Assembly: GCA_002500665.1 (NCBI GenBank)
Contig: DLRY01000027.1
Span: 19,598 to 70,411 of the forward strand
Reading direction: 5' to 3'
From: Opitutia bacterium UBA7876
Lineage (GTDB): Bacteria > Verrucomicrobiota > Verrucomicrobiia > Opitutales > Seribacteraceae
DNA: 50,814 nucleotides
In this document: one piece after another, positions 33,992-41,860 of the stretch
How positions within the stretch are numbered: position 1 is the stretch's first letter
Layout of the letters: each line of letters begins with the position of its first letter
Notes under the pieces: generated by a model
Told to the model about the DNA's origin: nothing
Database searches by the model: none
What the model saw: only the letters and a program-made list of their open reading frames with translations
Made by a program: the position numbers and the translations under genes

Positions 33992-34657
33992 CTATGACTG
34001 AAAAAGGCTTTCGAGCAAGACGATGCTCAGGTCTTGCGAACCTTCCACGACGGTATGGGCGCCGGCCTCGAAAAGGTCGGCCATCGGACGAGTCGTGGCG
34101 AGCCCAAGGGCTTTCATTCCTCCGCGGACGGCGGCTTGGATGCCATGGGCGCTGTCCTCGAGCACGACGCATTCAGTAGGGTTCGCTCCTATAATTCGTG
34201 TTGCCTTGAGGAAGACCTCGGGATCGGGTTTCCCATTGGTTACGTCCTCGGAGCAGACCGCTCCTTCGAAAAAATCGCCGATCCCATGCTGCTCGAACGC
34301 CAGTTCCAGGTTTGCTCGCTCAGTCGAGGTTCCGATGACGCATTGCACGCCTTCGCCTGTGAGGGAAGTAAGAAATTCCCGGATACCCGGCAGTAGGGGA
34401 ATCCCGCGTTCCACGCCCATGACCCGGTAGAGCTCTTCCTTTCGCTTTCCCCAAGCATCGATCTCGGAGGGGTCATCCGACCATCCCAGAATCTCGGGAA
34501 TAATGACGGCGTTTCTTTTGCCGAAGCCATTCTTGAAATGATCGGAGGGCAGGTTTTTTCCCACTTCACGAGCCAGCAGTTCCCAACTTTCCTCATGCAG
34601 GGAGGAGGAGTCGATGACCACGCCGTCCCAGTCGAAAATGGCCCCAGCCAAAGGCAC
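33992..34657 (-). CDS. HAD-superfamily phosphatase, beta-phosphoglucomutase-like
   Basis: The protein has 221 residues from a GTG at 34657. Motif I is FDWDGVVID (Asp9 and Asp11), motif II is IGTSTERAN, motif III Lys is in GKPDPEVFLKA, and motif IV is VLEDSAHGIQAA. A helical cap lies at about 17-85. The pattern fits subfamily IA sugar-phosphate phosphatases or phosphomutases. Substrate unknown. A GGAGG site at 34665-34669, inside the end of the TIR gene, supports the GTG start. Confidence 0.9.
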   Translation of the reverse strand: MPLAGAIFDWDGVVIDSSSLHEESWELLAREVGKNLPSDHFKNGFGKRNAVIIPEILGWSDDPSEIDAWGKRKEELYRVMGVERGIPLLPGIREFLTSLTGEGVQCVIGTSTERANLELAFEQHGIGDFFEGAVCSEDVTNGKPDPEVFLKATRIIGANPTECVVLEDSAHGIQAAVRGGMKALGLATTRPMADLFEAGAHTVVEGSQDLSIVLLESLFQS

Positions 34658-34659
34658 CG

Positions 34660-37086
34660 TTATTCCTCCGTTTCCGGGGTGTCATCGTCCCTGCCGTCCG
34701 ATGCTTCGCCGAAAATGAGGTTCCTGAAGAAGCCTCCCTTTTTCTTATCCTCTTCTGCCGTGTTCTTCTGGTCGTCCTCGGGTTGCGCGGGGTTAAGGGA
34801 AGGTGCGGAAGGAGAGGGGGCAACCTCCGGCCTCGGAATCTCCTGCGAGGGCAACGATCCGTTCTCGGAAGAAGAATTGTCCTCAAAACTCCGACCGTCT
34901 CTCTCGAACTGCTGGAGGAAAACCAAGAGGGGAGTATTCTCCTCTTCGGGATTCAGTTCGGGACCGGACTCGTTCCCATCGAGCCGAACTTCACTGGTCG
35001 TCTTTTCGCCGAGGATCTGGTTGAGCAAGTCTCTGGTCGAGGTGGCCTCCGTATGGTCGAAGCCAAGCAGTTTCTCCTGCTTGGCAAGGGTCTCGCCAAG
35101 TATTTCCATGGCTCCCTCGATGTTGCCCTCGAGGTACTGGAGTTTACCGATGCGGAACATGGTCTTGAGGGTCATCGGGTCCTCCTCTCCCATGACTTTT
35201 ATTTCAATTTCGAGAGCTTCCTCGCTAAGAAAGAAGGCTTCCGAGTTCTTGCCCAGTGCGAGAAACAGATCGGACAGTTCGTTCATTGCCCGCAGGGTTT
35301 CGGGATGCTCCTGTCCGTGCTTCTCCAGAAGGCGGTCTCTGACCATAGTCTGGGCGGTCTCGGCCTCGCCAAGCCGATCGAGTTTCTCATAGATACGGGC
35401 CTTGGCCTGGAGGGTAGCCAGTGTCTCGGGATGCTTTGCTCCCAAGGCCTCCTCTTTTCGGGCTAGAATCTCGACGTAGCATTGGAGAGCATCCTCGAGG
35501 TTGTCGCGGGCGGCGAAAATACCGGCTTGGGAGTCGGCCGCCGCGAGGGTATCGGGGTGAGTGGAACCAAGGGCGCTTTCAAGGCCCTTCACGATCCGAA
35601 AAGAAAGCTCCTCCGCTTCATCCAGTTTCTTGGACTGCCTGAGGGCCTCCACCAGGATTTGGCCGGCCCGGAGGCTGTCGGCATTCTTCTCGCCCCATCG
35701 TATGCGCTTCTTCTCATAGACGTTGCGGGCAAGGCTTTCGCCCTGGGCAAATTTTTCACCGGCCAGATATATCTTTGACAGTTCCTGCATGCAGCTAAGG
35801 AGCAGGGGGTCGTCATCGGTCCTGTTTTGATCCTTGAGTGTGGAGAGGCATTCCGAGCATTGGTTCTCGGCCTGCTCGACCTTGCCGATTCTGCGGTAGA
35901 CGATGGCCAGGTTGATCTGGGTCCGTATGACGTCGTCATGATCGGGACCCAGTTTTTGTTCCCTCTCCTTGAGTAGTTCCAATAGGGTGGGTTGGGCCTC
36001 GACGTAGTTGCCCAGAGCGTCGTGAACCATGGCGATTTCACTCATGGCTTCCATGCGAATGGGCAAATCCCCGTCCAGTTCGGACTCGAAGAGTTCAATC
36101 ACTCTGTCCAGTTCCTTCTCGGCCTCATCATAGAGCAGGATGGAGCGATAGGTTTTGGCAAGGCAGAGCCTGATCTTGGCCTCGATTTCCGGCTCGCCGG
36201 AGAGCTCGTTGCCGGCCCGTTTGGAGCCCTGGTCAAGCATCGTCTTGATCAGTTCCGTGTCCTTGCGGGCAGTGTGCTCCGGATCGAGCGAGAAGAAGAG
36301 ATTCTGGACGAAATTCGTAATAGCCTGCGTCTTGGCCAGTTCATCGGCGGTGGCCCGCCGCTCTATCTCCGCATTGGTTCTTTCGATGGATGCCTGGCTC
36401 TGCTGGTAGAAGGCATAGGCAGCCAAGGCAATCGCGGAGAATGCTAGAAAGGCGGAAACCGAAGCAATGCGTGCCATCCGGCGCTGCTTGGCAATGAGGT
36501 GTCTTTGCTTAAGGTCATCCAGTCCGAGACCCAGCAACCCTGCGATGATCTTTAGTAGGGCGTCCTTTTGCCCGTCCCCGGTCTCACGCAAGTCGGCTGC
36601 CGCGGGCTCGTGTGTCTGGTCAGTTATAAGCCCGTTGGAATCCACTTCGCGACGGGCCGCCAAGGGAAGACATTCCTTCTCGCTGTCACCATGCAGATCC
36701 TCGACCATAGGTTCTCCGGAGAGAACCAGACAAAGAACCCTGTCGCTCTTGCCCATGGCCTTGAACATGCGTATTTCCTCGTTGACCCAGCGCGATCTAA
36801 CGGCCTGTGGCGAACAGAGGATGATTAGGTGGGAGGAATCGACCAAGGCCTGCTCGATGAGCGGTCCTAGCTGGGCCCCTCCGGCAAGTTCGTCCCGGTC
36901 GCGGAAAATAGGGTAGAGGCGTTCTGGGACTTTGCCGAAGTCACCTGATTCTCCAACAAGATGCTTGGGTACGCGGAAAGACTCGAGTTTTCTTCTCAGC
37001 CACCTAGCCCTTTCCTCGTCCTTGTGAGCGTAGGTAATGAATGCTCTGTACTTGTATTCTTCTATGTCGCTCAAATCGGGAACCAT
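34660..37086 (-). CDS. TIR-domain protein with membrane helix and TPR array
   Basis: The protein has 808 residues from the ATG at 37086 (GGATAGG just upstream; an ORF extension to 37167 adds unconserved sequence). Residues about 10-150 are a TIR domain: YRAFITYAHKDE, VPKHLVG, PIFRDRDELAGG, LIILCSP and SRWVNEEI, where Glu103/104 sits at the place of the NADase glutamate. One membrane helix (about 206-226) follows, then a helical linker and roughly ten tetratricopeptide/kinesin-light-chain-like repeats (about 290-710). The C-terminus is acidic, Pro/Glu-rich. Bacterial TIR domains cleave NAD or make signalling nucleotides, often in defence; here no effector partner is adjacent, so signalling or scaffolding is equally possible. 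Confidence 0.9.
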   Translation of the reverse strand: MVPDLSDIEEYKYRAFITYAHKDEERARWLRRKLESFRVPKHLVGESGDFGKVPERLYPIFRDRDELAGGAQLGPLIEQALVDSSHLIILCSPQAVRSRWVNEEIRMFKAMGKSDRVLCLVLSGEPMVEDLHGDSEKECLPLAARREVDSNGLITDQTHEPAAADLRETGDGQKDALLKIIAGLLGLGLDDLKQRHLIAKQRRMARIASVSAFLAFSAIALAAYAFYQQSQASIERTNAEIERRATADELAKTQAITNFVQNLFFSLDPEHTARKDTELIKTMLDQGSKRAGNELSGEPEIEAKIRLCLAKTYRSILLYDEAEKELDRVIELFESELDGDLPIRMEAMSEIAMVHDALGNYVEAQPTLLELLKEREQKLGPDHDDVIRTQINLAIVYRRIGKVEQAENQCSECLSTLKDQNRTDDDPLLLSCMQELSKIYLAGEKFAQGESLARNVYEKKRIRWGEKNADSLRAGQILVEALRQSKKLDEAEELSFRIVKGLESALGSTHPDTLAAADSQAGIFAARDNLEDALQCYVEILARKEEALGAKHPETLATLQAKARIYEKLDRLGEAETAQTMVRDRLLEKHGQEHPETLRAMNELSDLFLALGKNSEAFFLSEEALEIEIKVMGEEDPMTLKTMFRIGKLQYLEGNIEGAMEILGETLAKQEKLLGFDHTEATSTRDLLNQILGEKTTSEVRLDGNESGPELNPEEENTPLLVFLQQFERDGRSFEDNSSSENGSLPSQEIPRPEVAPSPSAPSLNPAQPEDDQKNTAEEDKKKGGFFRNLIFGEASDGRDDDTPETEE
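34665..34669 (-). promoter_or_regulatory. Ribosome binding site GGAGG for the HAD phosphatase gene
   Basis: GGAGG lies seven bases upstream of the GTG at 34657, overlapping the last codons of the TIR-TPR gene. It supports the GTG start and translational coupling of the two genes. Confidence 0.75.
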
Positions 37087-37152
37087 CCTATCCGTGATTT
37101 GGTTTCGTGGCAAGGACTCACTCCGCGATAGACCTTGCGAAGAGAGCGGGAG

Positions 37153-37170
37153 GGCTTGACGGCGCAAGCC
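37153..37170 (-). terminator. Possible hairpin terminator after superoxide dismutase gene
   Basis: GGCTTG and CAAGCC form a perfect 6-bp stem with a 6-base loop, starting 14 bases past the sodA stop on the minus strand. No run of T follows, so it would be a weak or factor-dependent terminator separating sodA from the TIR gene. Confidence 0.35.
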
Positions 37171-37183
37171 ACCATTTAGTCGC

Positions 37184-37804
37184 TTATTGCTCGAAGAGCT
37201 CCAGAGCCTTGTTCCAGTCCACCACGCTCCAGAAGGCGGACACGTAGTCCGGACGCCTATTCTGGTAATTGAGGTAGTAGGCGTGCTCCCAGACGTCGAG
37301 CCCTACGATGGGACGACCGATTTCATCCGCCACCCCCTCCATGAGGGGAGAATCCTGATTTGGCGTCGAGGTGACGGAAAGGCTGCCATCCGTTCTCTTG
37401 ACGAGCCAAGCCCAACCGGACCCGAAGCGAGTCATGGCGGCCTTGGCGAAGGCCTCCTTAAAGGAATCGAAATTACCGAAGGCGGAGTCGATGGCAGCGG
37501 CAAGTTCCCCTTGGGGGAGTCCACCCCCTTGGGGGGAAAGGCACTTCCAGAAAAACGTGTGGTTGGAATGCCCGCCTCCGTTGTTGCGTACGGCTTGCCT
37601 GGCTTCCTCGGGGACGGAGGACAAGTCGGCTATGAGGGAGTCCACATCCATGGAGAGAAGGGAATCGTTCCCATCGAGGGCGGCGTTGAGGTTGTTGACG
37701 TAGGCTTGGTGGTGCTTCCCATGGTGAATCTCCATGGTCCTGCCGTCAATGTGAGGTTCCAAGGCATCGGTAGAATAATCGAGATCTGGTAGTGTGTAGG
37801 CCAT
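37184..37804 (-). CDS. sodA: Superoxide dismutase, Mn-type
   Basis: The protein has 206 residues. Metal ligands fit the Fe/Mn family: His27 (MEIHHGKHH), His82 (NHTFFW), Asp170 and His174 (DVWEHAYY). Gln150 in NQDSPL and the GGGHSNH context favour manganese over iron or a cambialistic enzyme. It converts superoxide to oxygen and peroxide in the cytoplasm; no signal peptide. Gaps of 77 and 97 bases separate it from both neighbours, so it may be transcribed alone. Confidence 0.95.
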   Translation of the reverse strand: MAYTLPDLDYSTDALEPHIDGRTMEIHHGKHHQAYVNNLNAALDGNDSLLSMDVDSLIADLSSVPEEARQAVRNNGGGHSNHTFFWKCLSPQGGGLPQGELAAAIDSAFGNFDSFKEAFAKAAMTRFGSGWAWLVKRTDGSLSVTSTPNQDSPLMEGVADEIGRPIVGLDVWEHAYYLNYQNRRPDYVSAFWSVVDWNKALELFEQ

Positions 37805-37881
37805 TGTAGAATCGTGATTGGAATTGGAAAAGTGTTATCCCAACCCTTTCCAGCCATGAGGTCAAGCAAGACAAGTGGTCC

Positions 37882-38391
37882 TTATGTCGACTTTCTTTGA
37901 AGCTTGAAGAAAGCCTGCAGCATTTCCCTGCACTCCAATTCCATGGTTTGCCGGAATACCTTGGGCTTGTGGTTCGAGAAGGGAAGCTCGTGGAGGGAGG
38001 TCGCCCCGCCAAGGGCTCCCATCTTGGGGTCGTCCACCGCAAAATGCACTTCCCCGAGACGCGACATGACGGTAGCCCCGGCACACATCGGGCATGGCTC
38101 TTTGGTTACGTATAGCCTGCAGTCGTTGAGCCTCCAGTCGCCCACCGACTTGGCGGCCATGGTGATTGCGATCATTTCGGCGTGGGCGCTCGGATCGCTC
38201 TGGGTTCTGGTCTCATTAAAGGCGGATGCGACGACCTCCTCCCCCATGGCAATGACCGCGCCCACCGGAACCTCGTCGCGGGTCCAGGCGTTGACCGCCT
38301 CGTTGTAAGCCAATTGCATGAAGAAAAGATCCCCTTTCTCCAGTTGGGAGGGGAACACTTTCTGAAAAGGGCATTCGATGGACTTTTTCAT
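37882..38391 (-). CDS. tadA: tRNA adenosine(34) deaminase TadA-like
   Basis: The protein has 169 residues. Zinc and catalytic residues are in SAHAEM (His70, Glu72) and EPCPMCAGA (Cys100, Cys103). The lead-in LAYNEAVNAW and EVPVGAVIA match TadA. It deaminates A34 to inosine in tRNA-Arg(ACG). The part after residue 125 (KMGALGGATSLHELPF) differs somewhat from standard TadA, so a nucleoside or guanine deaminase of the same fold is a second possibility. Divergent from infA. Confidence 0.82.
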   Translation of the reverse strand: MKKSIECPFQKVFPSQLEKGDLFFMQLAYNEAVNAWTRDEVPVGAVIAMGEEVVASAFNETRTQSDPSAHAEMIAITMAAKSVGDWRLNDCRLYVTKEPCPMCAGATVMSRLGEVHFAVDDPKMGALGGATSLHELPFSNHKPKVFRQTMELECREMLQAFFKLQRKST

Positions 38392-38481
38392 GATCGGTTT
38401 TATGTTATTGTTATTGTTCGCCGGATGGAAGGACTTACTTGACTTAGCTTGTCAACTTGATGTGATTATGACTTTGCACAT

Positions 38482-38760
38482 ATGTCAGGAGAAGAAGTCA
38501 TCGAAGTAGAAGGCAAAATAACCGCCGTCCTTCCCAGTACCATGTTTCGTGCCGAGCTCGAGAACGGGCATCAGGTGCTTGCCCATATCTCGGGCAAATT
38601 GCGCAAGCACTTCATCAAGATCACGGTTGGCGACATCGTTAAAATGGAAATGAGCACGCAAGACCTTGAAAAGGCCAGGATCGTCTACCGCCTGAAAAAT
38701 GCGGAGGTAAACAGAAACGCTCCCATCCGTAGTTTCGGGCCGAGAAACAGGAGAAGGTAA
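38482..38760 (+). CDS. infA: Translation initiation factor IF-1 with basic C-terminal tail
   Basis: The protein has 92 residues; IF-1 is normally about 72. The OB-fold core is typical: EGKITAVLPSTMFRAELENG, VLAHISGKLRKHFIKI, VGDIVKMEMSTQDLEKARIVYRLK. It binds the 30S A site. The extra residues, about 73-92 (ending RSFGPRNRRR), are strongly basic. No Shine-Dalgarno precedes the ATG. First of three plus-strand housekeeping genes. Confidence 0.95.
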   Translation: MSGEEVIEVEGKITAVLPSTMFRAELENGHQVLAHISGKLRKHFIKITVGDIVKMEMSTQDLEKARIVYRLKNAEVNRNAPIRSFGPRNRRR

Positions 38761-38796
38761 CTTTCCCAACAACAATCCCCCCCAATACACAAAAAA

Positions 38797-39765
38797 ATGA
38801 ACATTATCGAATCCATTGGGCGTACTCCCCTCGTCGAACTGGTTAAGGTTACCGACGGCTGTGATGCGCAGGTTTTTCTTAAGTCCGAATTTTTCAACCC
38901 ATTGGCCAGCGTCAAGGACAGGATAGGTGCCGCCATGATTTCCGCTGCGGAGCAGGACGGAAGCCTCAGCCCCGACAGCGTAGTAATTGAACCGACTTCG
39001 GGCAACACTGGGATCGCCCTTGCGTTCGTATGCGCCGCCAAGGGCTACAAGTGTATACTGACCATGCCCGAGACCATGTCCAAGGAAAGACGCATTCTAC
39101 TCCGCCTTCTTGGAGCCGAGATCGTACTGACCCCCGGACCCAAGGGAATGGGAGGAGCAATCGCCAAGGCTAATCAGCTCGTGGAGGATCACGGTGCCCG
39201 AGCCTTCATGCCTCAGCAGTTCAACAACCCCGCCAACCCCGCCATTCATCGCAAGACTACCGCAGAGGAGATCTGGTCCGCGATGGAAGGCCAAGTGGAT
39301 TGCTTCGTCTCCGGTGTAGGAACCGGAGGAACGATTACCGGTGTCTCCGAGGTAATCAAGGAAAGAAACCCGGATATGCTCGCCGTTGCCGTCGAGCCCG
39401 AGGAAAGCCCCGTAATCACTCAAACCAGAAATGGGGAAGAGGTTAAGCCCGGTCCTCACAAGATTCAGGGCATTGGAGCCGGATTCGTTCCTAGGAACCT
39501 GAACCTGGACATCGTGGACGAGGTCGAGCAAGTCAACAGCGACGATGCCTTTGAGATGGCCAGGAGACTCAGTCTGGAGGAGGGGGTCCTTGGAGGTATT
39601 TCTACCGGCGCAACAGTGGTTGCGGCCCTTAGGGTAGCTCAAAGGCAGGAGATGGCCGGCAAGAAGATCGTGGTTGTGGGGGCGAGTTGCGGCGAGCGTT
39701 ACCTTTCCACTCCTCTGGCCGCCCAAGCGGCGTCCGAAGTGATGGAAGCAGTGGCCGAGGAGTAG
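38797..39765 (+). CDS. cysK: Cysteine synthase (O-acetylserine sulfhydrylase)
   Basis: The protein has 322 residues. The PLP lysine is Lys40 in NPLASVKDRI, and the substrate-binding loop TSGNTG is at 67-72. GVGTGGTITGVSE holds the glycine-rich phosphate cup, and GISTGATVVAAL lies near the C-terminus. It replaces the acetyl group of O-acetylserine with sulfide to form cysteine. Length and motifs fit CysK rather than CysM or cystathionine beta-synthase. It starts 36 bases after infA, with no evident Shine-Dalgarno. Confidence 0.95.
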   Translation: MNIIESIGRTPLVELVKVTDGCDAQVFLKSEFFNPLASVKDRIGAAMISAAEQDGSLSPDSVVIEPTSGNTGIALAFVCAAKGYKCILTMPETMSKERRILLRLLGAEIVLTPGPKGMGGAIAKANQLVEDHGARAFMPQQFNNPANPAIHRKTTAEEIWSAMEGQVDCFVSGVGTGGTITGVSEVIKERNPDMLAVAVEPEESPVITQTRNGEEVKPGPHKIQGIGAGFVPRNLNLDIVDEVEQVNSDDAFEMARRLSLEEGVLGGISTGATVVAALRVAQRQEMAGKKIVVVGASCGERYLSTPLAAQAASEVMEAVAEE

Positions 39766-39827
39766 AGCGACTACGATAACACCCTTCGCCCGACTGCAGG
39801 GCCCGCATCCCCTGATCAACACATCCT

Positions 39828-40280
39828 ATGAGGTGTCTGGTTCGCAGGGTCTCCCATGCGCAAGTACGCGTTGCCGACCACAAAGTAGGTGAAATAAATA
39901 GAGGGCTCTTGCTCTTCCTTGGGGTTGCACGGGCGGATGAAGAAGCGGACTTGCGATGGTTGCTCAAGAAAGTCTTGGGGATAAGGCTTTTTCCGGATGA
40001 GGAGGGAAGGATGAACGAGCCTTTGGGCGACGAGGACGGAATCCTCGTAATCAGTCAGTTTACCCTCTTCGGGACCTTGAGGAAGGGTTTCCGGCCCTCC
40101 TTCAACCGGGCCGCCGAACCAGATAAGGCCCGTTCCCTCTACGAGCAATTTGTGGACGGCTTGAAGAAGGAATGTAAGGGACCGGTCTCGTCGGGTGAAT
40201 TCGGCGGAGACATGCAGATAGATGCGGTCGACGAAGGCCCCGTCACGATCTGGTTGGACTCCGCTCAAAAGGACTATTGA
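39828..40280 (+). CDS. dtd: D-aminoacyl-tRNA deacylase
   Basis: The protein has 150 residues, the standard size. It carries the active-site motifs SQFTLFG and, near the C-terminus, GPVTIWLDS (the Gly-cisPro dipeptide of the family). The N-terminus MRCLVRRVSHAQVRV is canonical. It removes D-amino acids or glycine mischarged on tRNA. 62 bases after cysK, same strand. Confidence 0.95.
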   Translation: MRCLVRRVSHAQVRVADHKVGEINRGLLLFLGVARADEEADLRWLLKKVLGIRLFPDEEGRMNEPLGDEDGILVISQFTLFGTLRKGFRPSFNRAAEPDKARSLYEQFVDGLKKECKGPVSSGEFGGDMQIDAVDEGPVTIWLDSAQKDY

Positions 40281-40366
40281 CTCGACTGGACGTCAATTTG
40301 AAGCCCGGAGGATGAATTTTGACGGAACACTTGCCATTTGGGAGAAGTTTCAACTAGTATACCCAA

Positions 40367-40999
40367 GTGATAGGCAGAATCCCTCTTTACCTGCTCGCCC
40401 TTTGTTTGGCGTTGTGCTCTTCATGCGGTCCCGCAAAAGAGTTCGGGACGGCTAGGGTACACCAGTGCTGGGAAGCTAGGTTCACCTACGATTATGGCAA
40501 CCGCAGGCTGGTTTCGACCCATGACAGCAGGATGCGGGGAAGGAGCTGGGGACGCGACGAGCGGGGCAGGGTGGATTTCGACCGCTATTGGACCGGGCGG
40601 CCCATACCGAGTCAGGATTTGCTGCCGGCATACCGCGAGAACATGGATGTTCAGCGTCTTGCCAGGTGGCGTGCTGCGGAAAAGGAAAGGCTCAGGATGC
40701 GGGCGGAGCAGATGGAGAATGAGGCTACTGGCGGCGACGCCGGTAAAGCGGAGGGAAAAACGGGTGAAAACGAGGACGATTCTCTTCCCGCACCCTTTCT
40801 TCCCGAAGGAATCGAGGTCCCGGGCGAAACCTCGGGCGGCGATGGCGGTTTGCCTTTCGCTCCCTTGCCCGAGGCGCCGGTCTTGCCCGAGGCTCCCTCC
40901 CTTCCCGATCCCGGTCTTGATTCCGTGCTTCCGCCCCTTGATGAGAACCCCGATCTAGGGGCCGAACCTCCTCCCTTCGACCCTCTGCCACCCCTCTAG
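40367..40999 (+). CDS. Lipoprotein with Pro-rich tail (family 1, copy 1)
   Basis: The protein has 210 residues from a GTG at 40367. A lipoprotein signal (LYLLALCLALCSSC) places the modified Cys at 20. The conserved-looking part is WEARFTYDYGNRRLVSTHD (about 35-53) followed by GRSWGRDERGRVDFDRYW. After a charged helix (about 85-125) the tail is Pro/Leu/Glu-rich with PLPEAP, LPEAPSLPDP and PPFDPLPPL. The same plan, WxARxxYDxxxRxLV plus Pro-rich tail, recurs in the lipoprotein at 45854. Function unknown. It starts 87 bases after dtd and is followed 9 bases later by the first coiled-coil gene. Confidence 0.78.
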   Translation: MIGRIPLYLLALCLALCSSCGPAKEFGTARVHQCWEARFTYDYGNRRLVSTHDSRMRGRSWGRDERGRVDFDRYWTGRPIPSQDLLPAYRENMDVQRLARWRAAEKERLRMRAEQMENEATGGDAGKAEGKTGENEDDSLPAPFLPEGIEVPGETSGGDGGLPFAPLPEAPVLPEAPSLPDPGLDSVLPPLDENPDLGAEPPPFDPLPPL

Positions 41000-41008
41000 A
41001 ATTTACTC

Positions 41009-41860
41009 GTGAAGAACAGTAAGTTTTCGGTTTTTTTGCTTTTTCTGACGCTCGGAGTCCTTGCGGCGGGGGCGTGGAAGGCCTTTTCATTCCATTCCGC
41101 CATTACGGGGCTTGAGTCAGCCCTTGAAGCGAAGCGAAAGGACTCGAAGGAACTCAAGGAGCAGATGGATGAGGCGGCCAAGAAGTCGAAGGAAAACCTC
41201 CAGACTCTGACTTCTCTGAGGGACAGGAAAAAGGATGCCGCGGAATCCGCCGAGAAAGATCTCGAGGGCATAACCCTGCAGGTTGAAGGCCAGCGGGAGG
41301 CCTTGAAGATAAAAGAGGGCAAGATCGAGCAGCTGGCCGTGGATCTTCAGGAAGCCAAAAAATCCATTGCGGCGGTTCAAAAAGAGGTCGAGCACGCGCA
41401 AAACCGGTTGACTCAATTCAGTTCGACCCTGCCCGTGATGGAGGACAAGGTTTCGGAACTTCAGACCGCCATCGAGGGTGAAAGGCAAAGGCAAGTGGAG
41501 GGGGAGAGAACGCTGACGACCTATGAATCCATTACCAAGGTCTACAAGCAACATTTTTCCCTGACCCTTATGGAATTGCAGAATTACCTCTATTCTAGGC
41601 CTTGGCTGGAGAGGGGAGAAAAGGTCTCCGTATCCAACGTCGAGTTTGACTTGCAGGCAGGTTTTTTGGGCTTTCCCGCGGGGAGAGACCGGGGGATCGA
41701 GAAGGGCATGACCTTTACCGTACGGGCGGATGGCAGAAATATTTGCCGAATCAAGGTTAACCAAGTCTCGACCAAGAACAGTGTTGCGATGATCATTCCT
41801 CTCTATGGCAAACCCTTGGATCTAAGAAAGTACAAGAGCTTTGATCTTATTTATCTTTAG
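41009..41860 (+). CDS. Membrane-anchored coiled-coil protein 1
   Basis: The protein has 283 residues from a GTG at 41009. One N-terminal helix (about 5-27) anchors a long coiled coil (about 32-185; Glu/Lys/Ala/Gln heptads). The C-terminal domain (about 190-283) contains FPAGRDRGIEKGMTFTVRADGR and CRIKVNQVSTKNSVAMII. The next gene has the same layout and a similar C-terminal motif, so the two are probably paralogues. Likely periplasmic; function unknown. It overlaps the next gene by 20 bases. Confidence 0.8.
   Translation: MKNSKFSVFLLFLTLGVLAAGAWKAFSFHSAITGLESALEAKRKDSKELKEQMDEAAKKSKENLQTLTSLRDRKKDAAESAEKDLEGITLQVEGQREALKIKEGKIEQLAVDLQEAKKSIAAVQKEVEHAQNRLTQFSSTLPVMEDKVSELQTAIEGERQRQVEGERTLTTYESITKVYKQHFSLTLMELQNYLYSRPWLERGEKVSVSNVEFDLQAGFLGFPAGRDRGIEKGMTFTVRADGRNICRIKVNQVSTKNSVAMIIPLYGKPLDLRKYKSFDLIYL

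Noticed and set aside
34660..38391. Defence island around the TIR-TPR gene
   Set aside because: Neighbours are superoxide dismutase, tadA, a HAD phosphatase, a symporter and uvrB. None is a known defence effector or mobile-element gene.
38439..38470. Promoter for infA with TTGACT as -35
   Set aside because: The -35 is good, but no -10 box with acceptable spacing follows; the best candidate (GATTAT) needs a 19-base spacer.
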